From Pseudolysobacter sp. (GTDB taxonomy: Bacteria > Pseudomonadota > Gammaproteobacteria > Xanthomonadales > Rhodanobacteraceae), in contig JANXUW010000135.1 in the NCBI GenBank assembly GCA_025351985.1, positions 1 to 6,569 of the forward strand: a stretch of 6,569 nucleotides of DNA, read 5' to 3'. Shown here one piece after another: positions 1-6,536 of the stretch (position 1 is the stretch's first letter; every line of letters begins with the position of its first letter). Below the pieces are notes generated by a model. It saw nothing but the letters and a program-made list of their open reading frames with translations. It did not search any database and was not told the DNA's origin. Both the position numbers and the translations under genes were made by a program.

Positions 1-37
1 TCGCCGGCATGGCGTAACGTGTGCACGACGCCGTTGC

Positions 38-47
38 GGAGAATCGC
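38..47 (+). promoter_or_regulatory. Shine-Dalgarno that decides the start of the hybrid kinase
   Basis: GGAG at 38-41 sits six bases before a GTG codon at 48. The earlier in-frame GTG at 21 has no purine-rich stretch at a suitable distance. This favours 48 as the translation start. A TAA at 15-17 could be the end of an upstream reading frame, but only about five codons of it are visible, so I do not call a gene there. No promoter can be judged from 47 bases. Confidence 0.55.
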
Positions 48-3000
48 GTGACCACGGATAAATACGCTCGATCCGACACGATCGATTCGATCAATCGCAA
101 TCGTCGCGCGCGCATTTTTTTTGCAGCGCTGCTCGGCTTGATCGGCATCGGCAATACGTTCGCCGCCGACAGCTTGTTCAGCACGCCGCTGTTCCGCAAG
201 TTCGGTGTCGAAGACGGCTTGCCGGCGACGCGCACGAGCAAACTTGCGGAGGATCGCGACGGCTTTCTCTGGGTCGGCACGCGCGATGGACTGGCGCGTT
301 ACGACGGCAACGCATTCCGCGTCTGGCGACATGATCCGGCGAAACCAGAGTCGCTGTCCGGCAACAGCGTGTCGGCGTTGTATATCGATCGCGCGAATCG
401 GGTTTGGGTCAGTGCCGACGACGTCGGTCTGAATCTGCTCGATAACGCGCGCGGCGACTTCCGCCATTTTCACCACGATGCAGCGGATACCGACAGCCTG
501 GCCGACAACGATGTCTGGGCGATCGCGCAGGATGGCGGCGATGACACGATGTGGTTCGGCACCGCGAGCACCGGCCTCGATCATCAGCTTGCGGATGGCC
601 GGTTCGCGCATCTGCGGCATGACGATGCCGATGCCAATAGCGTCTCGTCTGATACGGTGCTGAGTCTGTATTTCGATGCGCGCGGACGCTTGTGGATCGT
701 CACCGACAAAGGCGTCGATGTGCGCGAGCGCGACGGCACGTTGCGGCATGTCGATTTTGCGGCGACGGCCACGTTGCAGGCGCGCAGCCTCAGCGCGGAA
801 AAAAACGGTAGCGTGCTGCTCGGCAGCGATCAGGGCGTGTGGCGCATCGATACCGATTTGCGCGCACGGCAGGAGTTGAGTTCGACCTTGCCGAGCCTGT
901 CCATATTTGCCACGCAGCGCGATGCACAAGGCGATTTGTGGATCGGCACCAAGCTCGGCCTGAGCCTTCTGCAGAGCGATGGCACGCTCGCCACGTACGC
1001 GCCGAATCCCGCGCTGGCCGGCAGTCTGCCGGGCAATCGCGTGTTCGACATGCTGCGCGATCACGAAAACGGATTGTGGTTTGCGCTGACCGATGGCGGT
1101 CTCGCGCACTTGCCGCCGCAGTGGCGCAACTTCACTTTGTTTCGTGCCGATCCGAGCGGTGCGCACAGCCTCAGCGGCAACAATTTTGTCGGCCTCGGCA
1201 CCGATGCGCAGCACGGCGTTTGGACGGTCAGCGTAAATGGCGGCGTCGATCGCCTGGATGCGCAGGATGGCAAGGTCGAACATGTGGCCGAGCGTTTGCC
1301 GGTCAAGGATTTGCGGCCGCTGTCGGTGCTGGCAGATCAGCAGCGGCAGCTCTGGATCGGGCATCGCGCCGGACTCGGCATTTTCGATCTCGACAATAAT
1401 ACGCTGCACCCATTGCCGCTGGACGCCAAACGCGACGATGCGCTGATGCCGGGCGTTTTCAACATTTTGCTCGCGTGTCCCGAGCAGTCGATCTGGGCCA
1501 GCGCGCGCGGCGGCGCGTTGCATCGCATCGATGCGCAGACGCATGCGATCACGCGTTTTGTCGCCGGTGCGAGCGGCTTGGCCAGCGTCGACATCACCGC
1601 GTTGCGTTGTGATGCGCAGGCAAAACTCTGGCTCGCGCATGCCGAGGGCCTGCAATTTTTCGATGCGACCAGCCAGCAATTTGTTTCACCGAAAGGCGCG
1701 CCATCGCAACGCGTGCATGCCTTCAGTTTTGCCGCCGACGGCACGTTGTGGTTGCACACACTCGGCGCGCTCGAACATTTCAAGGTTGATGCGAGCGGCT
1801 TGAAATCGCTCGAACGAATCGCTGCTGCCGATGGCTGGCCGGCGGTCGAAGCCGGCGGCATGGTGATCGATACCGCCGGGCAACTCTGGGTCAGCAGCGC
1901 GCGCGGATTATTTCGTATCGATCCGCAATCGCGTGCGATCCGCCGCTTCGATATTCGCGATGGCCTGATCAGCACCGAATTCGCCGACGGCGCCTTCGTG
2001 CGCACGCCACAGGGCATTTTGTTCGCGGCGAATCTGGCCGGCATCGTTGCCTTCGATCCGGCGAAATTCGGCACCAATCCGATCGCGCCGCCGCTGGTAT
2101 TGGGCGACATCAGCATCAGTCGCGATGCACAGCGACTGGCGCTGCCGGCGACCGATGCGAAGATCGAGTTGAGCTGGAACGATCGCGATTTGCGGGTCGA
2201 GGCGCACGCGTTGTCGTTCGCCAATCCGCCGGGCAATCGCTATCAATTCCAGTTGGCCGGGTACGATCCCGCGTGGGTCGACAACGGCAGTCGCGGCGTG
2301 CGCGAATTCGGCCAGTTGCCGGCCGGCAAATACCAACTGCAGATACGCGCCGCGAACGCCGATGGCGTGTGGAGTGCGAGCTCAAAACCGCTGCAAATCG
2401 ACGTCAAACGTGCACCGTGGCTGACGCCGTTTGCGTATGCGATCTATGCGTTGATCGCTGTTTTGTTTCTGCTCGCGGTGTTCCTCAATTATCGAACCCG
2501 CGTGCATCGGCGGCATCAATTTGCGTTGGCCGAGCAGCAACGTCACTGGGCCGAGCAGGCGAGTGCAGCGAAGTCCGGTTTCCTCGCCAACATGGGCCAC
2601 GAAATCCGCACGCCGATGACCGGTGTGCTCGGCATGACCGAACTTTTATTGCGCACGCCGCTCGATGCGCGGCAGCGCGGTTACGCCGAAACCATCGCGC
2701 AATCCGGCAGCCTGATGTTGCGTCTGGTCAACGACGCGCTCGATCTTGCGCGTATCGAAGCCGGCAAACTCGAGCTGGAATCAATGCCGTTCGATCTGCC
2801 CGGATTGTTGCGCGAAGTGCATGCGCTGGAGCAACCGCTGGCGCTGCAGAAAAATCTCGCATTCGATGTGCAAATCGCGCCCGATGCCGCACGATATGTA
2901 TCCGGCGATGTGTTGCGCGTGAAACAGATTTTGTTGAACCTGTGCAACAACGCGCTGAAATTCTGCGAGCGCGGCAGCGTTGGCATAACACTCGCGCGCG

Positions 3001-3701
3001 CCGCGGATGGCGGCATATTGCTGAGCGTGCACGACACCGGGCCGGGCATGAGCACCGAGCTGCGCGAACGTCTGTTCCAGCGTTTCGAGCAGGCCGATGG
3101 CGGCATCACGCAGCGTTACGGTGGTAGCGGACTCGGTCTGGCCATTTGTCGCGAACTGGTCGAATGCATGCGTGGTTCGATCAGCGTCGAGAGCACGCTC
3201 GGTATCGGCACGACCTTCAACGTCTGCCTGCCATTGCCGGAGGTTTCCGCGGAGAACGCGGAGGGCGGAATCTTGCCGTTGGCCAGCAATGTCACGGCTG
3301 CGGTAAACGCGACAACACCCGGCGCGAGCTTGCGAATCCTGCTGGTCGAAGACGATGTCACGATCGCACGCGTGATCGCCGGCCTGCTCGAAGCGCAAGG
3401 TCACAGCGTGCGCCACGCGCCGCACGGACTGGCGGCGTTGGCTGAACTCGAACGCGGCGAAATCGATCGGGTTTTGCTCGACCTTGATCTGCCCGGCATC
3501 GATGGTTTCCAGTTCGCACGCCTGTTGCGCGCACGCGAGCGCAGCAACAACACGCCGCGCTTGTTTGTGATCGCGATCACCGCGCGTTCCGGCGGCGATG
3601 AAGAGCAACGCACGCGCGATGCCGGCATGGATGCATTTTTGCGCAAGCCGATCAGTGGTGCGCAATTGGCGGAGGCGCTCGCGAAAGCTCAAAAAGATTA
3701 G
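48..3701 (+). CDS. Periplasmic two-component-propeller hybrid histidine kinase with C-terminal receiver domain
   Basis: This is a membrane-bound hybrid sensor kinase of about 1217 residues, numbered here from the GTG at 48; an alternative GTG at 21 would add nine residues. A basic stretch followed by a hydrophobic core (residues 21-40) ending in FAAD looks like a signal peptide. Residues 50-680 contain 14 repeats with the Reg_prop signature (xLWVGTxxGL), with the aromatic at about 75, 120, 169, 216, 298, 344, 392, 436, 483, 528, 568, 614 and 659. One further repeat near 257 has Leu instead. That count matches two seven-bladed propellers. A Y_Y_Y domain spans about 711-786, and one membrane span about 792-815. 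The cytoplasmic part has HisKA with the H-box FLANMGHEIRTP (His851), an N-box with Asn968, and the G-boxes DTGPGM (996) and GGSGLGL (1025). A receiver follows with Asp1102/1103, phosphoacceptor Asp1145, Thr1178 and Lys1200. All catalytic residues are intact. There is no HPt and no DNA-binding domain, unlike the HTCS regulators of Bacteroidetes, so an external partner is expected. The ligand is unknown. Confidence 0.93.
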   Translation: MTTDKYARSDTIDSINRNRRARIFFAALLGLIGIGNTFAADSLFSTPLFRKFGVEDGLPATRTSKLAEDRDGFLWVGTRDGLARYDGNAFRVWRHDPAKPESLSGNSVSALYIDRANRVWVSADDVGLNLLDNARGDFRHFHHDAADTDSLADNDVWAIAQDGGDDTMWFGTASTGLDHQLADGRFAHLRHDDADANSVSSDTVLSLYFDARGRLWIVTDKGVDVRERDGTLRHVDFAATATLQARSLSAEKNGSVLLGSDQGVWRIDTDLRARQELSSTLPSLSIFATQRDAQGDLWIGTKLGLSLLQSDGTLATYAPNPALAGSLPGNRVFDMLRDHENGLWFALTDGGLAHLPPQWRNFTLFRADPSGAHSLSGNNFVGLGTDAQHGVWTVSVNGGVDRLDAQDGKVEHVAERLPVKDLRPLSVLADQQRQLWIGHRAGLGIFDLDNNTLHPLPLDAKRDDALMPGVFNILLACPEQSIWASARGGALHRIDAQTHAITRFVAGASGLASVDITALRCDAQAKLWLAHAEGLQFFDATSQQFVSPKGAPSQRVHAFSFAADGTLWLHTLGALEHFKVDASGLKSLERIAAADGWPAVEAGGMVIDTAGQLWVSSARGLFRIDPQSRAIRRFDIRDGLISTEFADGAFVRTPQGILFAANLAGIVAFDPAKFGTNPIAPPLVLGDISISRDAQRLALPATDAKIELSWNDRDLRVEAHALSFANPPGNRYQFQLAGYDPAWVDNGSRGVREFGQLPAGKYQLQIRAANADGVWSASSKPLQIDVKRAPWLTPFAYAIYALIAVLFLLAVFLNYRTRVHRRHQFALAEQQRHWAEQASAAKSGFLANMGHEIRTPMTGVLGMTELLLRTPLDARQRGYAETIAQSGSLMLRLVNDALDLARIEAGKLELESMPFDLPGLLREVHALEQPLALQKNLAFDVQIAPDAARYVSGDVLRVKQILLNLCNNALKFCERGSVGITLARAADGGILLSVHDTGPGMSTELRERLFQRFEQADGGITQRYGGSGLGLAICRELVECMRGSISVESTLGIGTTFNVCLPLPEVSAENAEGGILPLASNVTAAVNATTPGASLRILLVEDDVTIARVIAGLLEAQGHSVRHAPHGLAALAELERGEIDRVLLDLDLPGIDGFQFARLLRARERSNNTPRLFVIAITARSGGDEEQRTRDAGMDAFLRKPISGAQLAEALAKAQKD

Positions 3702-4138
3702 CGCGTTCGGGTCGGTTTCTTGGCGACCGGCTGGGCAACGAAGGGATTGCAAATACGCAATTGCTCATCGATAACGAGTCCGTTCTGCATGTCTTCCGAA
3801 TACAGTACGCTGCATCCAGCGAGCAGCGCGGATGCCACGATCATGGCGTCATACACGGACAGGCCATAACGCTCGGCCACATATCGACCCTTGTCGTGGG
3901 CTTCGATGCTCAACGGCTCGACGTTGCAGAGCGCTTTTACCTGCGTGACGACGTCGTGGATATCGTTCCACGGCATGTTCAATTTTCGGCGCGCAACATT
4001 CGTAACTTCGTTGAGCACCTGCACGCTGATGCTGCCACCGGATGCGAGAATCGTTTCGGCGCGATCCGCTTTTGTCGTATCCGCCGATAGCAGGTACAAC
4101 ACGATATTGCTGTCGATGAACGCCCTACCGGCGCTCAT
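3698..4138 (-). CDS. vapC: VapC-type PIN-domain ribonuclease toxin
   Basis: This is a PIN-domain protein of 146 residues, the toxin half of a VapBC pair. Proteins of this family are Mg-dependent RNases that cut tRNA or rRNA when freed from VapB; the RNA target here cannot be told. The acidic active-site set is present: Asp9 in AFIDSNIVLYLL, Glu44 in LNEVTN, Asp97 in SVYDAMIVASA and Asp116 in LYSEDM. The tail ends in a basic stretch (KKPTRTR). I chose the ATG at 4138, giving MSAGRAFIDSN, because it is the usual family N-terminus and gives a 14-base overlap with vapB. An ATG at 4147 would add three residues. Neither start has a good Shine-Dalgarno, so translation is probably coupled to vapB. 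The TAA stop overlaps the TAG stop of the opposing kinase gene. By eye the coding region is less GC-rich than its flanks. Confidence 0.9.
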   Translation of the reverse strand: MSAGRAFIDSNIVLYLLSADTTKADRAETILASGGSISVQVLNEVTNVARRKLNMPWNDIHDVVTQVKALCNVEPLSIEAHDKGRYVAERYGLSVYDAMIVASALLAGCSVLYSEDMQNGLVIDEQLRICNPFVAQPVAKKPTRTR

Positions 4139-4358
4139 TCGCGGCATCGCGGTCGAAGTTGAAATCGGCGGGAAGTTTGCCGCGAAACTTTCTCAGTCGA
4201 GCAAGAAATTCCTGGGTTCCGGGTTTCTTTTTCACCTCGAAAACGCGAGCCGCAGCGATTCGCACCTCGATATCGTCGCCATCCTGCAGCTCCAGCGCCT
4301 GAACGATGGCTGCGGGTAGTCGAATCGCCAAGCTATTGCCCCATTTGGAAACTTGCAT
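4125..4358 (-). CDS. vapB: VapB-type antitoxin with AbrB/MazE-like DNA-binding fold
   Basis: This is a 77-residue antitoxin that would bind and neutralise the PIN toxin encoded just downstream and repress its own operon. Residues 1-45 show the swapped-hairpin AbrB/SpoVT pattern, with the motif KWGNSLAIRLPAAIV followed by LELQDGDDIEV. The C-terminal part (about 50-77), with GKLPADFNFDRDAANER, matches the toxin-binding tail of VapB proteins paired with this VapC class. The ATG at 4358 has GAGGAG ten bases upstream. Another ATG at 4363 is out of frame. The stop lies inside the start of vapC, the usual tight toxin-antitoxin overlap. The family assignment is a recognition from sequence motifs. Confidence 0.92.
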   Translation of the reverse strand: MQVSKWGNSLAIRLPAAIVQALELQDGDDIEVRIAAARVFEVKKKPGTQEFLARLRKFRGKLPADFNFDRDAANERR

Positions 4359-4368
4359 GACATTTGAT

Positions 4369-4374
4369 CTCCTC
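4369..4374 (-). promoter_or_regulatory. Strong ribosome binding site of vapB
   Basis: GAGGAG on the minus strand lies ten bases before the vapB ATG. It is the only strong Shine-Dalgarno in the pair. This fits the antitoxin being made in excess, with the toxin translated by coupling. Confidence 0.7.
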
Positions 4375-4375
4375 G

Positions 4376-4399
4376 GATATACATAATACGTTGTATATC
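4376..4399 (-). promoter_or_regulatory. Probable VapB/VapBC operator (perfect 8-bp inverted repeat)
   Basis: Arms GATATACA (4376-4383 on the plus strand is GATATACA, and 4392-4399 is TGTATATC) are perfect reverse complements across an eight-base spacer. The site lies between the vapB promoter and its Shine-Dalgarno. GTATAT/ATATAC half-sites are typical of operators bound by AbrB-type VapB antitoxins and their VapBC complexes. The outer arm overlaps the putative -10 box, so binding would block transcription. Confidence 0.7.
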
Positions 4400-4426
4400 T
4401 TAATGATAGTGGCGAATCGTTGTCAA
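4397..4426 (-). promoter_or_regulatory. Predicted sigma70 promoter of vapBC
   Basis: A consensus -35 TTGACA lies at 4426-4421, followed after 18 bases by TAAGAT at 4402-4397 (four of six matches to TATAAT). The -35 is convincing and the -10 is weak. Transcription would start within or beside the inverted repeat at 4376-4399. This gives the toxin-antitoxin pair its own promoter, independent of the hydrolase gene upstream on the same strand. Confidence 0.5.
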
Positions 4427-4435
4427 AAAAGACAA
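4420..4435. repeat. Small inverted repeat overlapping the vapBC -35 box
   Basis: On the plus strand TTGTC and GACAA form perfect 5-bp arms around six A residues. One arm contains most of the vapBC -35 hexamer. It lies ten bases beyond the hydrolase stop codon. The stem is short and the T-run falls in the loop rather than after the stem, so it does not look like an intrinsic terminator. It could be a second regulatory site or chance. Confidence 0.25.
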
Positions 4436-4445
4436 TCCAGCAGAT

Positions 4446-6383
4446 TCACTCATCCGACACCACCGGCAAATCGATGAAACTCGCGGTCGGCGCGTCGGTA
4501 TGGATGCGTTGTATGGCGCGGCGATAATCCTCCGGCTTGGCGAAGAAAATATTCTCGACATAGGTTTGCGGATTGCGGTCGTACAGGGGAAACCAGCTCG
4601 ACTGGATCTGCACCATGATGCGGTGGCCGGGCAGGAAGACGTGATTCGTATTGGGCAGTGAAAATTTATACTTTTCCACTTTGTCTGGCTCGATTGCATG
4701 CGGATGTTCCAGGCTGTCGCGATAACGGCCGCGGAAAATATCCATCGCGATACCGACTTCGTTACCGCCGAGTTCCGCTTGTGAGGCCATTTCATCGGGA
4801 TAGACGTCGATGACTTTCACCACCCAGTCGCTGTCGGTGCCGCTGGTCGAGGCGAACAGGTTCACCATCGGCGCACCGGCAATTCTTACTGCGGCGGTCA
4901 GCGGCTCGGTGGAGTAACTGAGCACATCCGGCCGGCCATCGACGAAACGCTGATCGGTGACCAGCCAGCGTTTCCACGCATCGCCATCCTCGAAATGCAC
5001 CGGCCGCGGCAGGTATGGCACCGGCTTGGCGGGATCGGAAATATATTCGTCGAATTTTGAAACTGTCACGGTCGTTTTCGGTGCATCAAAACCGGCATGC
5101 AATCCGGCTTGCAGGTACAGCGGTTTCGATATCGTCGCGCAATCCTTTTCGCAGGCCAGCGGCCAATGCGACAAGCGCTGCCAGCGATTGGTCCCGGTCT
5201 GGTAGACGAATACCGGCGGCGTATCGGCTTTGACTGCGCCGTCTTTCAAATAGCTATCGAGAAACGGTTTCATCACGTCGCGGCGAAATTGCAACGCGGT
5301 ATCGCCATCGAACTTGAGCGCACCGAGCACGCTGCCGTCGTAGTTCACGCCGCTGTGGCGCCACGGTCCGAGCACGAGATAATTCTTGTCGTTGTTGGTA
5401 TCTTTCGGTTCGGTCGCCGCATACGTCGCAAGCGCGCCGTACATGTCTTCCTGATCCCACAGACTGGCAACGATCATGCGCGGCACAGTCAGCGCTTGCG
5501 CGGCGATCACCGGATCGAGCGCCTGGCCTTGCCAGTAGGCGTCGTAGGCGGGATGCTCGGAAAGTTTCTTCCAGTACGGCAACTGGTCGAAACCGAAACG
5601 TTTTGCGTAGTCGCCGGCCGAACCGGTGCGCAGGAAATTGCTGTAGTCGTCATAGCCGCCGCGCGCGACGTGCTTGCCTTCGCCTCTCGCGATGGTCTGG
5701 CTGTAGATGTAATCGAAATTGGTCTGGCGGAATGCGCCGTTGTGGAACCAGTCGTCGCCTTTCCAGCCGTCGACCATCGGACTCATCGGCACCGCCACCT
5801 TGAGCGCCGGATGCGGATTGACCAACGCCATGAGCACGGTGAACCCTTCGTAGGACGAACCGATCATGCCGACCTTGCCGTTGCTTTCCGGCACGTTTTT
5901 CACGAGCCAGTCGATCGAATCGTAGGCATCGGTGGAGTGATCGACCTTGCTCGAATTCAGCGGCCCACGCAGCGGTCGTGTCATCACGTAATCGCCTTCC
6001 GAGCCATATTTGCCGCGGATATCCTGGAACACACGAATATAACCGTCGCTGACAAAAACCTCGTCGCCCATCGGCAAGGTCGCGAGCATGCTCGGGCTGA
6101 TATTGCGCTCGGCGCGCTTGCTCGCGTTGTACGGTGTGCGCGTGAAAATGATCGGCGCGTGCTGCGCATTTTTCGGCACGACGATGACGGTATGCAGCTT
6201 GATACCATCGCGCATCGTGATCATCACTTCGCGTTTGCTGTAGTCGGAGTTGTCGGTCGGAACCTCGAATTTTTTCGGGATGTCCGGTGCCAGCGGCGGC
6301 GTATTTGCCGGTGCAGCGGCACTCGCGAGAGCGCTGACAAGCGCGATGATTCCGAGGCAGTTACGCAGAGATTCGACAGGCAT
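4446..6383 (-). CDS. Exported alpha-amino acid ester hydrolase (CocE/NonD, S15-like family)
   Basis: This is an exported serine hydrolase of 645 residues. It probably cleaves or transfers alpha-amino acyl groups from esters and amides, including alpha-amino beta-lactams (EC 3.1.1.43). A signal peptide (residues 1 to about 24, MPVESLRN then a hydrophobic core ending in ASAAAPA) places it in the periplasm. The alpha/beta-hydrolase part (about 45-385) holds the nucleophile Ser177 in GSSYEG, Asp310 in LWDQEDMYGA and His343 in GPWRHSG. Tyr85 in RTPYNAS and Tyr178 suit the oxyanion hole. Asp211, Glu312 and Asp313 form the acidic cluster that binds the substrate amino group and separates these enzymes from cocaine esterases and glutaryl acylases. 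All these positions are offset by three from my recollection of the Xanthomonas citri enzyme. Cys411 and Cys415 may form a disulfide. A C-terminal jelly-roll domain (about 485-635) includes GHRIMVQIQSSWFPLYDRNP. The ATG at 6383 is chosen because it starts the signal peptide and follows GGGA; the longer frame to 6518 begins inside a palindromic repeat. A more general X-Pro peptidase-like role is less likely. Confidence 0.9.
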   Translation of the reverse strand: MPVESLRNCLGIIALVSALASAAAPANTPPLAPDIPKKFEVPTDNSDYSKREVMITMRDGIKLHTVIVVPKNAQHAPIIFTRTPYNASKRAERNISPSMLATLPMGDEVFVSDGYIRVFQDIRGKYGSEGDYVMTRPLRGPLNSSKVDHSTDAYDSIDWLVKNVPESNGKVGMIGSSYEGFTVLMALVNPHPALKVAVPMSPMVDGWKGDDWFHNGAFRQTNFDYIYSQTIARGEGKHVARGGYDDYSNFLRTGSAGDYAKRFGFDQLPYWKKLSEHPAYDAYWQGQALDPVIAAQALTVPRMIVASLWDQEDMYGALATYAATEPKDTNNDKNYLVLGPWRHSGVNYDGSVLGALKFDGDTALQFRRDVMKPFLDSYLKDGAVKADTPPVFVYQTGTNRWQRLSHWPLACEKDCATISKPLYLQAGLHAGFDAPKTTVTVSKFDEYISDPAKPVPYLPRPVHFEDGDAWKRWLVTDQRFVDGRPDVLSYSTEPLTAAVRIAGAPMVNLFASTSGTDSDWVVKVIDVYPDEMASQAELGGNEVGIAMDIFRGRYRDSLEHPHAIEPDKVEKYKFSLPNTNHVFLPGHRIMVQIQSSWFPLYDRNPQTYVENIFFAKPEDYRRAIQRIHTDAPTASFIDLPVVSDE

Positions 6384-6390
6384 CGCAGTG

Positions 6391-6394
6391 TCCC
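6391..6394 (-). promoter_or_regulatory. Ribosome binding site supporting the 6383 start of the hydrolase
   Basis: GGGA on the minus strand lies seven bases before the ATG at 6383-6381. It is modest, but it agrees with the start that gives a clean signal peptide. Confidence 0.4.
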
Positions 6395-6407
6395 GCAGGG
6401 AGTTGGG

Positions 6408-6430
6408 TTCGGTCGCGACTCTAGACCGAA
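6408..6430 (-). promoter_or_regulatory. Inverted repeat in the hydrolase leader, candidate operator
   Basis: TTCGGTC (6408-6414) and GACCGAA (6424-6430) are perfect 7-bp arms around a nine-base spacer. The putative -10 hexamer of the hydrolase lies within the spacer. This spacing and position fit a dimeric repressor site. No regulator that could bind it is encoded in the window, so the operator role is inference. Confidence 0.4.
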
Positions 6431-6445
6431 ATGCGCGCGATGCAA
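6418..6445 (-). promoter_or_regulatory. Candidate promoter of the hydrolase gene
   Basis: TTGCAT at 6445-6440 and TAGAGT at 6423-6418 are separated by 16 bases. They match the consensus at three and four positions. Transcription would begin near 6411, giving a leader of about 28 bases before the ATG. The boxes are weak individually; position and spacing are the main support. Confidence 0.35.
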
Positions 6446-6516
6446 AGAACGCGACGATGTGCCGTCGACGCGACGCAAGCGCTGCGCAGTTTGCGAAAAC
6501 TCGAAAAGTTACCGTC

Positions 6517-6536
6517 ATTCCAGCGCAGGCTGGAAT
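6517..6536. repeat. Short dispersed palindrome of the ATTCC-N10-GGAAT type
   Basis: ATTCCAGC and GCTGGAAT form perfect 8-bp arms around GCAG, within the context GTCATTCC...GGAATCC. Closely similar units (with CCCGC in place of CCAGC) are scattered through many proteobacterial genomes and resemble the dRS3 elements of Neisseria, which serve as targets for phage and element insertion. Only one copy is in the window. A run of five T (6540-6544) follows on the plus strand, so it could also end plus-strand transcripts. Nothing else is recognised between 6446 and 6569. Confidence 0.6.

Noticed and set aside
839..1399. A plus-strand open frame of 186 codons inside the kinase gene in another frame
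   Set aside because: It is Arg-rich and motif-free, and it overlaps propeller repeats whose LW(V/I)GT pattern is plainly read in the main frame.
1337..2236. A minus-strand open frame of 299 codons opposite the propeller repeats
   Set aside because: Its Ser/Ala/Arg/Cys-rich translation has no motifs, and the opposite strand is clearly coding.
2781..3752. A minus-strand open frame of 323 codons opposite the kinase and receiver domains
   Set aside because: It covers conserved HATPase and receiver coding sequence and its translation is Arg/Gln/Ala-rich with no recognisable family.
4420..4435. Intrinsic terminator for the hydrolase gene
   Set aside because: The stem is only five base pairs, is not GC-rich, and the T-run is in the loop instead of after the stem.
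6384..6518. An N-terminal extension of 45 residues on the hydrolase
   Set aside because: It would put the signal peptide internally, begins inside the dispersed palindrome, and overlaps the likely promoter. The ATG at 6383 gives a normal signal peptide and has a plausible Shine-Dalgarno.
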